Source: Lentisalinibacter salinarum | GTDB lineage: Bacteria; Pseudomonadota; Gammaproteobacteria; Steroidobacterales; Woeseiaceae | Reading direction: 5' to 3' | DNA: 64,000 bases | Assembly: GCF_040706555.1 (NCBI RefSeq) | Contig: NZ_JAPDRH010000001.1 | Coordinates: 659,774 to 723,773, forward strand | Part shown: positions 53,687-63,141 of the stretch, piece after piece | Numbering within the stretch: the first letter of the stretch is position 1 | Layout of the letters: each line of letters starts with the position of its first letter | Made by a program: the position numbers and the translations under genes | The notes under the pieces: model-generated | The model's input: the letters and a program-made list of their open reading frames with translations, nothing else | Databases searched by the model: none | What the model was told of the DNA's origin: nothing

Positions 53687-55639
53687 ATGGCAGAGCAGAG
53701 GAAGCGACGAGCCGGCGACGGCGTCACCCGCCGGGATTTTGTCCAGGGCATGGCCCTGGCCGGGGCCGCCGCGGGGCTGCCCGGTGCCGCCGGCGCGCAG
53801 ATGTTCGGTTTCGGCGAGGAGGAGTATTACCCTCCGGCGCTGACCGGCCTCAGGGGCGCCCATCCGGGTTCCTTCGAGGTGGCCCATGCGCTCGCCCGCC
53901 GCGGCGAGCGTTACCCGGGCGCGAAGCCCGCCGACGGCGGCCGGGTCTACGACCTGGTGGTCGTGGGGGGCGGGCTCAGCGGGCTCGCGGCCGCCTGGTA
54001 CTACCGGCAGCAGGCCGGCGAGTTCGCCCGGGTCCTCATCCTGGACAACCACGACGACTTCGGCGGCCACGCGAAGCGCAACGAGTTCCTGGTGGCGGGC
54101 AAGAACCTGATCGGTTACGGCGGCAGCCAGTCCATCGACACGCCCTCGGCCTGGAGCGCGCCGGCCCGGGGTCTGCTGGATGCGCTGGACGTGAACCTCG
54201 ACCGCTTCTACTCGGCCTACGACCGCGGCCACCGGGAGCGCCTGGGCCTGGCCCGCGGCATCTTCTTCGCCGACGCCCCGGAGGGAGAGCGTCTGGTGCG
54301 CAGCGACGGCGGCCGCGGTGCGAACCGCCTGCCCATCGACTCCGACGCGGAAGGCTGGGTGCGCTCGCTGCCGCTGCCCGACGCGGACAAGGTGACGCTG
54401 TTCCGCATCCTGATCGCTCCGCCGGCGGACCTGCCGGCGGCCAGCCGGGAGACCCTCGAGAAGATCCTGCGCCGGATGAGCTACAACGACTACCTGCGCC
54501 GTCATTTCGACGCGGGTCCGGCCGTCATCCGACTGTTCCAGAACTCGAGCAACGCCTTCTGGGGTATCGGCACCGACGCGTTGTCGGCGCTGGAGGCGGT
54601 GCGCATGGGCTACCCGGGCTTCACCGGCCTGGATATCGGCCCCTGCCGGGTGAGCGGCGCCTACGAGAGCTGCGAGCACGACGAGCCCTACATCTTCCAC
54701 TTCCCGGACGGCAACGCATCGCTGGCGCGGCTGCTGGTGCGGAATCTGATACCGGCGGCGGCGCCGGGCGACGACATGGAGGACATCGTCACCGCCCGCT
54801 TCGACTACGAGGCGCTGGACCTGCCGGATGCCTACGTGCGCCTGCGGCTGAATGCCACGGCTGTGCGCGCGGTGAACCGGACGCTGGAGCCCGGCCGCGA
54901 AGGCGTGGAGGTGGACTACGTGACCGAGGCGGGCACCTTCCGGGCGCGTGCGCGCCATGCCATCCTGGCCTGCAACAACCTGATGGTGCCCCATCTGTGT
55001 CCGCAGCTGCCGGCGGAGCAGGCCGACGCCATCGCCGAGTACCCCCGGGCACCCATCGTCTACGTGAATGCGGCCGTCGAAAACTGGGAAGCCTTCGCGG
55101 AACTCGGCATCGAGAGCGCCTATTTCCCGGACGATTTCTATCACAGCGTCTCGCTGGACTTTCCGGTGAGTCTCGGCCGCTATCAATACCCCTCCACCCC
55201 CGATCAGCCGATGGTGCTCCACCTGGTGCACGTGCCGACGACGCCCGAGGCCGGCCTGACGCTCCGGGAGCAGTTCGACCGCGGCCGCTACGAGATCCTG
55301 CGGATGACCTTCGAGGACTACGAACGCCCGCTCCGCCGCCAGCTCGACGCGCTGCTCGGTCCGGCCGGCTTCTCGTCCGAGCGCGACATCCGCGCCATTA
55401 CCGTGAACCGCTGGCCGCACGGCTACGCCTACGAGAAGAACGACCTCCACGACCCGGACTGGCCGCCCGGCGAGGCGCCGTGGGAGATCGGCCGCCGGCC
55501 GGTGGGCCGCATCGCCATCGCGGCGTCGGATTCCGAGGGGCGGGCCTACGCCGACGCGGCCATCGACGCCGCCTGGCGCGCGGTGGGCGAGACGTTCGGC
55601 CATCCGGCGGGTATCCCCGGGGCGGAAACGGTCGACTAG
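53687..55639 (+). CDS. Tat-exported FAD oxidoreductase, spermidine dehydrogenase-like
   Basis: 650 residues. A Tat signal (TRRDFVQGMALAGAAAGLPG) is followed by a nucleotide-binding loop (VVVGGGLSGLAAAWYYR) and GGHAKRNEF. The middle and C-terminal segments (GTDALSALEAVRMGYPGFTG, VNRWPHGYAYEKNDLHDPDW) match the SpdH-type family that oxidises spermidine in the periplasm. The true substrate may differ; no polyamine genes are near. It is divergent from the split-barrel flavoprotein. Confidence 0.88.
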   Translation: MAEQRKRRAGDGVTRRDFVQGMALAGAAAGLPGAAGAQMFGFGEEEYYPPALTGLRGAHPGSFEVAHALARRGERYPGAKPADGGRVYDLVVVGGGLSGLAAAWYYRQQAGEFARVLILDNHDDFGGHAKRNEFLVAGKNLIGYGGSQSIDTPSAWSAPARGLLDALDVNLDRFYSAYDRGHRERLGLARGIFFADAPEGERLVRSDGGRGANRLPIDSDAEGWVRSLPLPDADKVTLFRILIAPPADLPAASRETLEKILRRMSYNDYLRRHFDAGPAVIRLFQNSSNAFWGIGTDALSALEAVRMGYPGFTGLDIGPCRVSGAYESCEHDEPYIFHFPDGNASLARLLVRNLIPAAAPGDDMEDIVTARFDYEALDLPDAYVRLRLNATAVRAVNRTLEPGREGVEVDYVTEAGTFRARARHAILACNNLMVPHLCPQLPAEQADAIAEYPRAPIVYVNAAVENWEAFAELGIESAYFPDDFYHSVSLDFPVSLGRYQYPSTPDQPMVLHLVHVPTTPEAGLTLREQFDRGRYEILRMTFEDYERPLRRQLDALLGPAGFSSERDIRAITVNRWPHGYAYEKNDLHDPDWPPGEAPWEIGRRPVGRIAIAASDSEGRAYADAAIDAAWRAVGETFGHPAGIPGAETVD

Positions 55640-55699
55640 CGCTGACCGCCTGGCCGCCGCGAACCCGGCCGCGGGTCGCGCGGGCGCCTTTTTCTTCCG

Positions 55700-56683
55700 T
55701 CAGGGCACGAGCACGGCGGCGCCGGAGAGACGACCAAGTCTCAGGTCTTCCAGCGCGGCGTTGGCGTCCTCCAGCGGGTAGGTGGTCACCTCGGTGCGCA
55801 CCCCGGCCCGGGGCGCGAGATCAAGGAACTCCACGGCGTCCTGACGCGTGAGGTTGGCCACCGAACGAATCCGTCGCTCCTCCCACAGGATGCGGTAGGG
55901 GAAGCTGGGGATGTCGCTCATGTGGATGCCGCCGCAGACCACGATGCCGCCCTTGCGCACGGCCCTGAGCCCGGCCGGCACGAGCTCGCCCACCGGCGCG
56001 AACAGGATTGCCGCGTCCAGCTCCGCCGGCGGCGCCTCGTCGGACCCGCCGGCCCATTCCGCGCCCATGCGCAGCGCGAACTCCTGCGCCTGCGTGTCGC
56101 CGGGACGGGTGAAGGCGTAGACGCGCTGGCCGCGGTGCAGGGCCACCTGGATCAGGATGTGGGCCGCTGCCCCGAACCCGTACAGGCCGAGATTGCGGCC
56201 CTCGCCGGCCATGCGCCAGGAACGGTAGCCGATGAGTCCGGCGCACATGAGCGGCGCGGCCTCGGCGTCGTCGTAGTCGGCGTCGATGGGGAAGGTGTAG
56301 CGGGCGTCCGCCACGATGTGGGTGGCGAAGCCGCCGTCCCGATCGAAACCGGTGAAGGCGGGCTCATCGCAGAGATTCTCCTGGTCGTGCTCGCAGTACC
56401 AGCAGTGCCCGCAGGTGGCGCCCAGCCAGGGCACCCCGACCCGCTGGCCTTGCCGGAACCCGCGCACGGCGGCACCGCACTCCGCCACCCGGCCGATGAC
56501 CTCGTGGCCGGGCACGACGGGCAGCTTGCCGCCCGGCAACTCGCCGTCCACCACGTGCAGGTCGGTGCGGCAGACGCCGCAGGCGCTCACCTCGATGAGA
56601 AGCTCGTTGTCGTCCGGCGCCGGGGTCTCGCTCTCCACCGCCTCCAGCGGCCGCCCGACGTCCTGCAGGACCATGGATTTCAT
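55700..56683 (-). CDS. zinc-dependent alcohol dehydrogenase family protein
   Basis: 327 residues from the ATG at 56683 (an in-frame ATG at 56695 is possible). The MDR pattern is complete: catalytic zinc in CGVCRTDLHVVDG and PGHEVIGRV, structural zinc in CGHCWYCEHDQENLC, and the NAD(P) loop LYGFGAAAHI. It resembles AdhA-type enzymes of formaldehyde or alcohol oxidation. No partner gene indicates the substrate. Confidence 0.92.
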   Translation of the reverse strand: MKSMVLQDVGRPLEAVESETPAPDDNELLIEVSACGVCRTDLHVVDGELPGGKLPVVPGHEVIGRVAECGAAVRGFRQGQRVGVPWLGATCGHCWYCEHDQENLCDEPAFTGFDRDGGFATHIVADARYTFPIDADYDDAEAAPLMCAGLIGYRSWRMAGEGRNLGLYGFGAAAHILIQVALHRGQRVYAFTRPGDTQAQEFALRMGAEWAGGSDEAPPAELDAAILFAPVGELVPAGLRAVRKGGIVVCGGIHMSDIPSFPYRILWEERRIRSVANLTRQDAVEFLDLAPRAGVRTEVTTYPLEDANAALEDLRLGRLSGAAVLVP

Positions 56684-56742
56684 GCTCCCGAGCATAGGCG
56701 ATTACCGGCCGGCTGCCGATCGTGGAAAGCGCAGACGGCGGT

Positions 56743-57384
56743 TCAGCCCGGCCGGCGGTATTTCGGCAGGCTGAGGCCGGTAAGGATGGCCGCGGCACGC
56801 AGCCCGAAGCCGGTCGCGAGGGCGGCCAGGGTGGCCGCCGGGTCCCCCACGCCGGCGGCGTCCAGCGCCACGTAGACGCCGGCGCCCGCCAGCGCCGCGG
56901 TGGCGTAGATCTCCGAGCGCAGGATCAGCGGTACGTCGTTGCACATGATGTCGCGGATGAAGCCGCCGAAGGTGGCGGTCATCATGCCCATGCCCGCGGC
57001 GATCACCGGCGAGACGCCCTGGGCCAGTGCCGCCTGGGTGCCCGTCACCGCGAAGACGGCGAGGCCCGCTGCATCCATCCACATGAGCGCCCGCAGGCGG
57101 GAGGCGAGCAGCCGGGCGCCGACGAAGGTGAGGCAGGCGGCCACCACGCACACGCTGATGTAGACCGGCTCGTCGATCCAGAATACCGGCGTGCTGCCGA
57201 GCAGCAGGTCCCGCAGGGTGCCGCCGCCGATGCCGGTGACCGAGCCCACGAGCACGAAGCCGAGCAGGTCCATCTCCCGCCGGGCCGCCTCCAGGGCGCC
57301 GGAGACGGCGAACACCGCGACGCCTGCGAGGTCCAGCCAGCCTATGGACTCGGCGAGGAGCTCGGCGAGGGGTGGAAGACTCAT
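56743..57384 (-). CDS. TRIC-type cation channel (UPF0126)
   Basis: 213 residues with seven hydrophobic segments and the internal duplication of the family: AVFAVSGALEAARREMDLLG and FVLVGSVTGIGGGTLRDLLL in the first half, AVFAVTGTQAALAQGVSPVI and FGGFIRDIMCNDVP in the second. Members form trimeric channels with possible K+ or Na+ selectivity. The ATG overlaps the GIY-YIG gene stop (ATGA), so it ends a four-gene coupled operon. Confidence 0.92.
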   Translation of the reverse strand: MSLPPLAELLAESIGWLDLAGVAVFAVSGALEAARREMDLLGFVLVGSVTGIGGGTLRDLLLGSTPVFWIDEPVYISVCVVAACLTFVGARLLASRLRALMWMDAAGLAVFAVTGTQAALAQGVSPVIAAGMGMMTATFGGFIRDIMCNDVPLILRSEIYATAALAGAGVYVALDAAGVGDPAATLAALATGFGLRAAAILTGLSLPKYRRPG

Positions 57385-57887
57385 GCCGTCGTGCCCCGGC
57401 CGGGGCGCGGCAGTGTCCGGTTAAGCAGCGGATGGCCCGCCAGCAGCAGGTTCTCGATCCACCAGGCTTCGCGCAGCCGCGCCCGACGGCAGTCGGCCAC
57501 GAAGGTGCAGCCGCAGGCCCGGTCGCAGGCAACGGTCTCGATCAACCGCATGCCGGGCGCCTTGTCCTCCGCGGCGAGCAGGGCGAGCCACTCCTCCAGC
57601 ACCGCGGGTTGCCGCGAGGGCCGGGCGCGGCGGAAGCGTTCCGGCGGCGCCTCCCAGAGCGGCAGCGGGCGCTGCAACGGCGCTTGCGCTGGCCGTTCCG
57701 TCAGGGCACGCAGCCATACCCGGCCGGCGCGGATATGGCCCAGCAGTCTCGCGCGGGGCCGCCGGGTCTGACCCACGTAGCAGACGAGTCCGCTGTCGGG
57801 TTCGGCGAGGACGTAGAGGAGGGCGCCGCGCCGGGGCGGCGGGCTGTTCACCTCGGGGAGCCGGCAGACCGGTCCGGCCGGTCTCAT
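57381..57887 (-). CDS. GIY-YIG nuclease-fold protein with Cys cluster
   Basis: 168 residues from the ATG at 57887. The GIY-YIG core is present as ALLYVLAEPDSG and CYVGQTRRPRARLLGHI, with a catalytic glutamate in WWIENLLL. Between them lies CDRACGCTFVADC, a candidate metal site of four cysteines not usual in the family. It shares ATGA overlaps with the glycosyltransferase before and the TRIC gene after. An actual nuclease role is uncertain, and the partners are envelope functions. Confidence 0.8.
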   Translation of the reverse strand: MRPAGPVCRLPEVNSPPPRRGALLYVLAEPDSGLVCYVGQTRRPRARLLGHIRAGRVWLRALTERPAQAPLQRPLPLWEAPPERFRRARPSRQPAVLEEWLALLAAEDKAPGMRLIETVACDRACGCTFVADCRRARLREAWWIENLLLAGHPLLNRTLPRPGRGTTA

Positions 57888-58975
57888 CCCCGGCCCTCCG
57901 GCAGGGATTCCAGCAACTCCTTCGTGTGGCGCACCGTCTCGGCAACGTTGAAGTGCCGGTCCAGCCGTTCCCTGGCGCGCCGGCCCATCAGCGCGCGCTC
58001 CGTCGGGTTGTCGTACAGGAAGCGGATGGCGTCGACGATGGCGCCGGCGTCTCCCGGTGCCACCACGATGCCCGACTGGCCGTCGACTACCAGCTCCGCG
58101 CTCCCGCCGGTGTCGGTAACGATCGGCGGGACGGCGTAGGCCATGGACTCGATGACCGTCTTCGGCAGGCCCTCGCGCTTCAGTGACGGCAGTACCGAGG
58201 CCGAGCAGGCGGCCACCAGTGCGGTGGCGTCCCGTCGGAACCCCGCCACGTGGATGCGCCCGCGCATCGGGCTCGCGCCGATCAGTCGGGCGAGTTCCGG
58301 CTCCTCCAGCCCGCCGCCGACCAGGAGCAGGTGGATCGCGGCGTCGCGGGGCAGCCGGTAGGTGGCCTCGACCAGCACGCCGAGACCCTTCCGCGGCCGG
58401 TTGTTGGCCACGCAGATCACGGTGAAGGCGCCCGCCGGGATGCCGAATTCGCCGAGATCCGCCGGCGGTTCCCGGTACCAGTCGAGGCTGTGTCCCTTGT
58501 AGACCGTGCGCACCCGGCCGGGACGCGGGTGCTGGGCCCGCAGGCTGTCGCGCACGGCATCGGCCACGCACAGGATGAGGTCCACCCGGGGATTGAGATG
58601 GGTGAGATAGGCGCTCGGGTCCCAGCGATGGAGGTTGCCGGTCTGCCCCCGATAGGTGACCACCTTCACCGGCAGGCCCAGGGCGGCCAGGTTGGTGTTG
58701 GCGATGGCCTTGTTATTGAAGGCATAGACGACGTCGATGCGCCGTTCCCGGAGTTCGCGACGGATCCGCCGGATGGCCTCCGGCGAGAGCTTGCGCCGGG
58801 GCACGAAGTCCACCACCTCGATGCCCGCCTCCCGCATCGGGCCGGCGTACACCGAATCGCCCTGTGTCATGACCGTCACCGCGACACCGGCTTTCTGCAG
58901 GCCGATGAAGAGTTCGGCCTCCGGCCGGACGCTGTTCAGGGTGTCCCCGTGGGAGGTGATGCAGAGCAGCCGCAT
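57884..58975 (-). CDS. glycosyltransferase family 4
   Basis: 363 residues with a GT-B fold: N-terminal Rossmann part (MRLLCITSHGDTLNSVRPE) and the retaining GT4 donor region VICVANNRPRKGLGVLVEA with the EX7E motif (REGLPKTVIESMAYAVPP). Two of the four genes in the operon (this and the FkbM methyltransferase) point to glycan or exopolysaccharide modification. Donor and acceptor are unknown. It starts 3 bases after the FkbM gene stop. Confidence 0.92.
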   Translation of the reverse strand: MRLLCITSHGDTLNSVRPEAELFIGLQKAGVAVTVMTQGDSVYAGPMREAGIEVVDFVPRRKLSPEAIRRIRRELRERRIDVVYAFNNKAIANTNLAALGLPVKVVTYRGQTGNLHRWDPSAYLTHLNPRVDLILCVADAVRDSLRAQHPRPGRVRTVYKGHSLDWYREPPADLGEFGIPAGAFTVICVANNRPRKGLGVLVEATYRLPRDAAIHLLLVGGGLEEPELARLIGASPMRGRIHVAGFRRDATALVAACSASVLPSLKREGLPKTVIESMAYAVPPIVTDTGGSAELVVDGQSGIVVAPGDAGAIVDAIRFLYDNPTERALMGRRARERLDRHFNVAETVRHTKELLESLPEGRG

Positions 58976-58978
58976 GGC

Positions 58979-59782
58979 TCAGCCGTCGTGGCGCCAGAAC
59001 AGATCCACGTGCCGGTCGCTGGCCAGCAGTTCCTCGCGCGTGACCGGCGCCAGCGCCCCGTCGCGCAGTATCGCCGGCGTATAGCCGTGCTCCGTCATGA
59101 AGTCCAGCAACGCGACCGGCTCGATGCCGGCGGCGCTCATGTAGCGGGGCGAGTATTCGAGCATGACGCAGGGACAGCGCGCCAGCACGCCGGCGGCGCC
59201 CTGCAGCGCGGCCAGCTCGAAGCCCTCGATGTCCATCTTCAGGAAGCGGGGCGTGCGGTCGCCGAGCTCCTCCTGGGCCCAGAATTCGTCGAGGGTGGTG
59301 GTGCGGATCTCGATCGTGCCGCCTTCGTGGATGGGCAGCATCGAGTGCCGGCCCCGGTTGGAGCCGCCGAACAGATGCAGCTCGAACGTGCCCGCGCGGT
59401 CCGAGACGCCGAGCTGGACCGGGTGGATACTCTGCGCCGCGTTCAGCGCCCGGTTCTCGCCCAGCAGGGCGAAATTCTCGGGGTCCGGCTCGAAGGCGTA
59501 GATGTCGGCCCGGGCCTCGCCGGCGATGCGGTCGAGCACGAGCGAGTACCAGCCGATGTTGGCGCCGACGTCCAGGATGACGTCGCCGTCCCGGATGTCG
59601 AGGGTGCGCTTCAGGAAGTCCGTGGTCTCGGGCTCGTGGGCGCCGTACTTGTAGATGTGGCGGCCGATCACGTCGTCGGTGCGCACGCGCAGGCGCAGGT
59701 CGAAATGGTCCGCCTTCGCCAGCAGACGCGGCCGGCGCAAAATGAAGCGGTTGACGACGTAGGCGGCGGCGCGGACATCCAT
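58979..59782 (-). CDS. FkbM family methyltransferase
   Basis: 267 residues from the ATG at 59782; the frame is open to 59869 with no homology. SAM loop DVILDVGANIGWYSLVL, then FKMD-type LKMDIEGFELAALQG and a C-terminal YTPAI stretch define FkbM, which O-methylates sugars or natural products. It begins the leftward operon and precedes the glycosyltransferase. Its start lies back-to-back with the bicupin lipoprotein gene. Confidence 0.92.
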   Translation of the reverse strand: MDVRAAAYVVNRFILRRPRLLAKADHFDLRLRVRTDDVIGRHIYKYGAHEPETTDFLKRTLDIRDGDVILDVGANIGWYSLVLDRIAGEARADIYAFEPDPENFALLGENRALNAAQSIHPVQLGVSDRAGTFELHLFGGSNRGRHSMLPIHEGGTIEIRTTTLDEFWAQEELGDRTPRFLKMDIEGFELAALQGAAGVLARCPCVMLEYSPRYMSAAGIEPVALLDFMTEHGYTPAILRDGALAPVTREELLASDRHVDLFWRHDG

Positions 59783-59960
59783 GGGCTTGATACGGGTCGG
59801 TGACGGCAGGTGCGTATGGCACGGTGACGCGCTAGAGTTTAACCGCTTTCGTTGCCCGGAGTCGGCCATGCAGCATTGCCGGATGGATTGCCTGATGGAT
59901 TACCGGACGGATCGTCGAATGGCGGTTCGATCGGCTCCTCGAACCATGGGAGGCGCTCCC

Positions 59961-60797
59961 GTGCGCGCGGCCCGGGGACGACTTGCGGTCGCGGCGGTGG
60001 CGCTGGTCGCCCTCGCCGCGGCGGGTTGTGCCAGCCAGGAGCCTCCGCCGCCGAGCTTCACCGGCTTCATTCAGGCGCAGACGGCGCCGGTGGAGCCCTG
60101 GAGCCCCTATCCGGGCGTGACCGCCCGGCGCCTCAGTGCGGACGAGTTCACCGGGCGCAGCGCCATCCACCTGAGCGTGCCGCTGGGCTGGCGCTGGACC
60201 GGCATGGTCAACGGCGCCTTCACCCGGGAGTGGTACGTGCTGGAGGGTCGGGTGCAGGCCGGAGAGCGCCAGCTGCAGGGCGGCGATCTCCTCTACGTGC
60301 CGCCGGGCGTGCAGCCGCCGTCGATCACGGCCGTGCGCCCCGCGAAGATGCTGGTGTTCACCGATCCGGCCGACCCGGCCTCGGAGCTCGGCCAGACCTT
60401 CGTCGCCAGCGCCCGTTCGCTGCCCTGGCGGCCGGGCACCGTGGCCCGGGATGCCGGCGTGCCCCTGGACCTCAGCGTCAAGGACCTGAAAGACGATCCC
60501 GGCACCGGCGCGCGCACCTGGCTGGTGAAGATCGGCCCCGGCGTCGAGGTGCCCTGGGAGAGCCACTCGGTGGTGGAGGAGGGCTACCTGCTGGAGGGCG
60601 ATTACCGCCTGTCGGAGTGCCTGCCGGAAGGGCGCAAGGACGGCGAGTACCTGCCCGGCGGCTATTTCCGGCGTCCGGCCAACTGGATCCACAGTGGCCC
60701 GGATTCCGGCACCGACGGCGGGGCGGTCTGGCTGATGCGCTCGCCGGGAGCGCTGGATGCGACCTTCCACGACGCCTGCCGGCCGCCGGCGCGCTGA
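59961..60797 (+). CDS. bicupin lipoprotein (DUF4437-like)
   Basis: The most likely start is the GTG at 59961, with GGGAGG 7 bases upstream; it leads directly to a lipoprotein signal (VALVALAAAGC, Cys near residue 23). ATGs at 59946, 59919 and 59868 are in frame and leave the choice open. The mature part has two cupin-like halves: GWRWTGMVNGAFTREWYVLEG with LLYVPPGVQPPS, and VPWESHSVVEEGYLLEGDYR with PANWIHSGPDSG. Substrate and location of action (periplasm or outer membrane) are inferred. Confidence 0.8.
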   Translation: MRAARGRLAVAAVALVALAAAGCASQEPPPPSFTGFIQAQTAPVEPWSPYPGVTARRLSADEFTGRSAIHLSVPLGWRWTGMVNGAFTREWYVLEGRVQAGERQLQGGDLLYVPPGVQPPSITAVRPAKMLVFTDPADPASELGQTFVASARSLPWRPGTVARDAGVPLDLSVKDLKDDPGTGARTWLVKIGPGVEVPWESHSVVEEGYLLEGDYRLSECLPEGRKDGEYLPGGYFRRPANWIHSGPDSGTDGGAVWLMRSPGALDATFHDACRPPAR

Positions 60798-60810
60798 GGA
60801 AAGGTGCCGC

Positions 60811-61782
60811 TCAGGCTCGCTCGGCGATGACTACGGCGCGCAGCGGTGCGGGGTGGCCTTCGACCGTGCGCCCCGGGTCCGAGGGGTCGAGGGCGTCCCG
60901 GAGTGACTGGAACGGCATCCACTCGGTGCTCCGCTGTTCGGCGGTGCTGGTGGCGGTAACGTCCGCGCAGCGCACGCGGCGGAACCCGGCGCGTTCCAGC
61001 CAGACGGTGAGCGCGGCCACGGAGGGCAGGAACCACACGTTGCGCATGCGGGCGTAGCGCCCCGGCGGCACCAGCACCGTGTCGGGCCCGCCCTCGACCA
61101 CCAGCGTCTCCAGCACCAGCTCGCCGCCGGGCCGCAGCCAGTGCCGCAGCCGGGCGAGATGACCGAACGGCGAGCGGCGGTGGTAGAGCACACCCATGCA
61201 GAACGCGGTATCGAGGCCCGCGGGCGGCTCCGGCACGTTTTCGAGAGGCGTCGGCAGCAGCCAGAACGGCAGCGGCGGCGTGAAACGGCGGATCGCGCGG
61301 TACTGGTAATCGAACAGCCGCGTCGGGTCGGCTCCCAGCACCCAGCGGGCGCCGGCGTCCAGCATGCGCAGGGCGTAGTAGCCGTTGCCGCAGCCCACGT
61401 CTAGCACCCGGCGATCACGCAGGTCGGAGAAGTGGGGCGCAAGCCGGTCCCACTTCACGTCCGAGCGCCACTCGGCGTTCACCTCGACGCCGTGGATCTC
61501 GAACGGCCCCTTGCGCCAGGGCGCCAGCGCCAGCAGCGCCTCGCGGATGGCCTCCCGCGTCCCGGCATCGGCTTCACTGCCGATCCGCACCGCCGGGCCG
61601 TCGGCGACCGGCATCGTCGGCTCGAGAGCGGGGAGACGCTCGATGGCCGCCTCCCACCGCGGCTGGTCGCCGTGGGGCCGTGCCGCCCCTGCCGCGGCGG
61701 CGGCCGCGAGCGCCTCGCCCCAGTCGCCGGCCCCTTCGACGCTCAGCGTGCGGCGCAGGAGTTCGAGATCGGTCAGGGCCAT
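60811..61782 (-). CDS. cmoB: tRNA U34 carboxymethyltransferase CmoB
   Basis: CmoB uses carboxy-S-adenosylmethionine to make cmo5U at the tRNA wobble position. 323 residues, usual length. The family segments EWRSDVKWDRLAPH, LDVGCGNGYYALRM and CMGVLYHRRSP are clear. It follows cmoA by 27 bases on the same strand. Confidence 0.96.
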   Translation of the reverse strand: MALTDLELLRRTLSVEGAGDWGEALAAAAAAGAARPHGDQPRWEAAIERLPALEPTMPVADGPAVRIGSEADAGTREAIREALLALAPWRKGPFEIHGVEVNAEWRSDVKWDRLAPHFSDLRDRRVLDVGCGNGYYALRMLDAGARWVLGADPTRLFDYQYRAIRRFTPPLPFWLLPTPLENVPEPPAGLDTAFCMGVLYHRRSPFGHLARLRHWLRPGGELVLETLVVEGGPDTVLVPPGRYARMRNVWFLPSVAALTVWLERAGFRRVRCADVTATSTAEQRSTEWMPFQSLRDALDPSDPGRTVEGHPAPLRAVVIAERA

Positions 61783-61809
61783 GGGGCTCGAGTCAGCAGC
61801 GGTCCGCCG

Positions 61810-62553
61810 TCAGGCGACCGCCACGAAAGAGGCGAAATTGAGTTCCTGCATCCAGCAGGCGGCGTGGCCGAAACCGGCGCGGCGCAGCCGCTCCAGGTGG
61901 GTGTCGGCCGTGTCGGGAACCAGCACCTTATCCAGGGCGGCCCGCTTGCGGCTGATCTCCAGGTCGCTGTAGGCGTTGGCCCGCTTGAAGTCGTGGTGCA
62001 GTTCGACGAACAGGGCGTCCAGCACCGGATCGGCGAAGCGGATCTTCTCGGACAGCACCAGGATGCCGCCGTCCCGCATGCCGCCCCGGATACGGGCGAG
62101 CAGGCCCGGCCGGTCGTCACGGGGCACGAACTGCAGCGTGTAGTTCAGCACCACCAGGCTCGCGTCCCGGACGGGCGTCTCGCGCACGTCCTCGGTGCGC
62201 AGTTCCACCGCCACCCCCGTCCCGTCGATCCCGCTCTCGTCGAGGACCTGCCGGCAGCGGCCGATCATGGCCGGGGAGTTGTCCACGGCCACGATGCGGG
62301 CGTCGTCGCAGCGGATGCCGCGGGCCATGGCCAGGGTGGCGGCGCCCACGGAGCAGCCGAGGTCATAACAGGTGGAGCCCGGGGTCGCGGCCCGCGCCGC
62401 CAGACACTCGATCTCCGCCAGCGTGCGGCCGTAGCCGGGAACGGAGCGGCGGATCATGTCGCCGAATACCTCGGCCACCCGTTCGTTGAATTCGAAGGAG
62501 CCCCGGTTGCCACCGGAGTCCCGGTAGATAGAATCGCGTTTCGAGCCTTCCAT
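61810..62553 (-). CDS. cmoA: carboxy-SAM synthase CmoA
   Basis: CmoA converts SAM and prephenate to carboxy-SAM, the substrate of CmoB. 247 residues from the ATG at 62553, with the family features FEFNERVAEVFGDMI, YDLGCSVGAATLAMAR and LNYTLQFVPRDDRP. The open frame upstream of the ATG is antisense to the next gene. Confidence 0.96.
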   Translation of the reverse strand: MEGSKRDSIYRDSGGNRGSFEFNERVAEVFGDMIRRSVPGYGRTLAEIECLAARAATPGSTCYDLGCSVGAATLAMARGIRCDDARIVAVDNSPAMIGRCRQVLDESGIDGTGVAVELRTEDVRETPVRDASLVVLNYTLQFVPRDDRPGLLARIRGGMRDGGILVLSEKIRFADPVLDALFVELHHDFKRANAYSDLEISRKRAALDKVLVPDTADTHLERLRRAGFGHAACWMQELNFASFVAVA

Positions 62554-62640
62554 GGAAAGATGGTCCGGTGGCGCTGCGGCGGCGTCAAGCGCGGCCGCGC
62601 AGGGGAACACGGCGGCCGGCGACCGGTCACAGGAGTTGCG

Positions 62641-63141
62641 ATGCTGGCAGAGCTGCACAGGGAACTCGGTATCCCGCCGGACTACGGCAAGGTGCCGCCG
62701 CGGCCGCGTTTCGAGGAGGCCACCGGCCTGATCGACGTGGGACCCAATCTCGTGGGCCGGCCCCAGAAGCTCACGCCCCGCGCCGCCGACCGCTGGCAGG
62801 CCATGCGCGAAGCCGCGGCCGAGGGGGGCATCCGCCTGCTGCTGGTCTCCGGATTCCGCAGCGTCGAGTACCAGGCGGCCCTCATCCGCCGCAAGCTGGA
62901 GGCCGGACAGCCCATCGAGGACATACTGGCGGTGAACGCGGCCCCGGGCTACAGCCAGCACCACACCGGCGAGGCGATCGACGTCGCCACGCCCGGGTTC
63001 CGGCCGCTGACGGAGGAGTTCGAGCGCTCCCCGGCCTTCCGCTGGCTCGGCCGTCGGGCGGGCGATTTCGGCTTCGGCCTGAGCTACCCGCCGGGCAACC
63101 CCGAGGGGTTCGTGTACGAGCCCTGGCACTGGGCGCTCTGA
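62641..63141 (+). CDS. VanY-type D-Ala-D-Ala carboxypeptidase family protein
   Basis: 166 residues from the ATG at 62641. The peptidase M15B signature is SQHHTGEAIDV (His about 108, Asp 114) with the second His in EPWHWAL (E160, H163), and a SGFRS loop at 70-74. No signal peptide or membrane helix is seen, so a cytoplasmic place or missing leader is possible. It is divergent from cmoA, 88 bases apart. Confidence 0.88.
   Translation: MLAELHRELGIPPDYGKVPPRPRFEEATGLIDVGPNLVGRPQKLTPRAADRWQAMREAAAEGGIRLLLVSGFRSVEYQAALIRRKLEAGQPIEDILAVNAAPGYSQHHTGEAIDVATPGFRPLTEEFERSPAFRWLGRRAGDFGFGLSYPPGNPEGFVYEPWHWAL

Noticed and set aside
53666..55603. A 645-codon minus-strand frame across the FAD oxidoreductase gene
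   Set aside because: Antisense shadow with no family features; the plus strand has a Tat signal and FAD motif.
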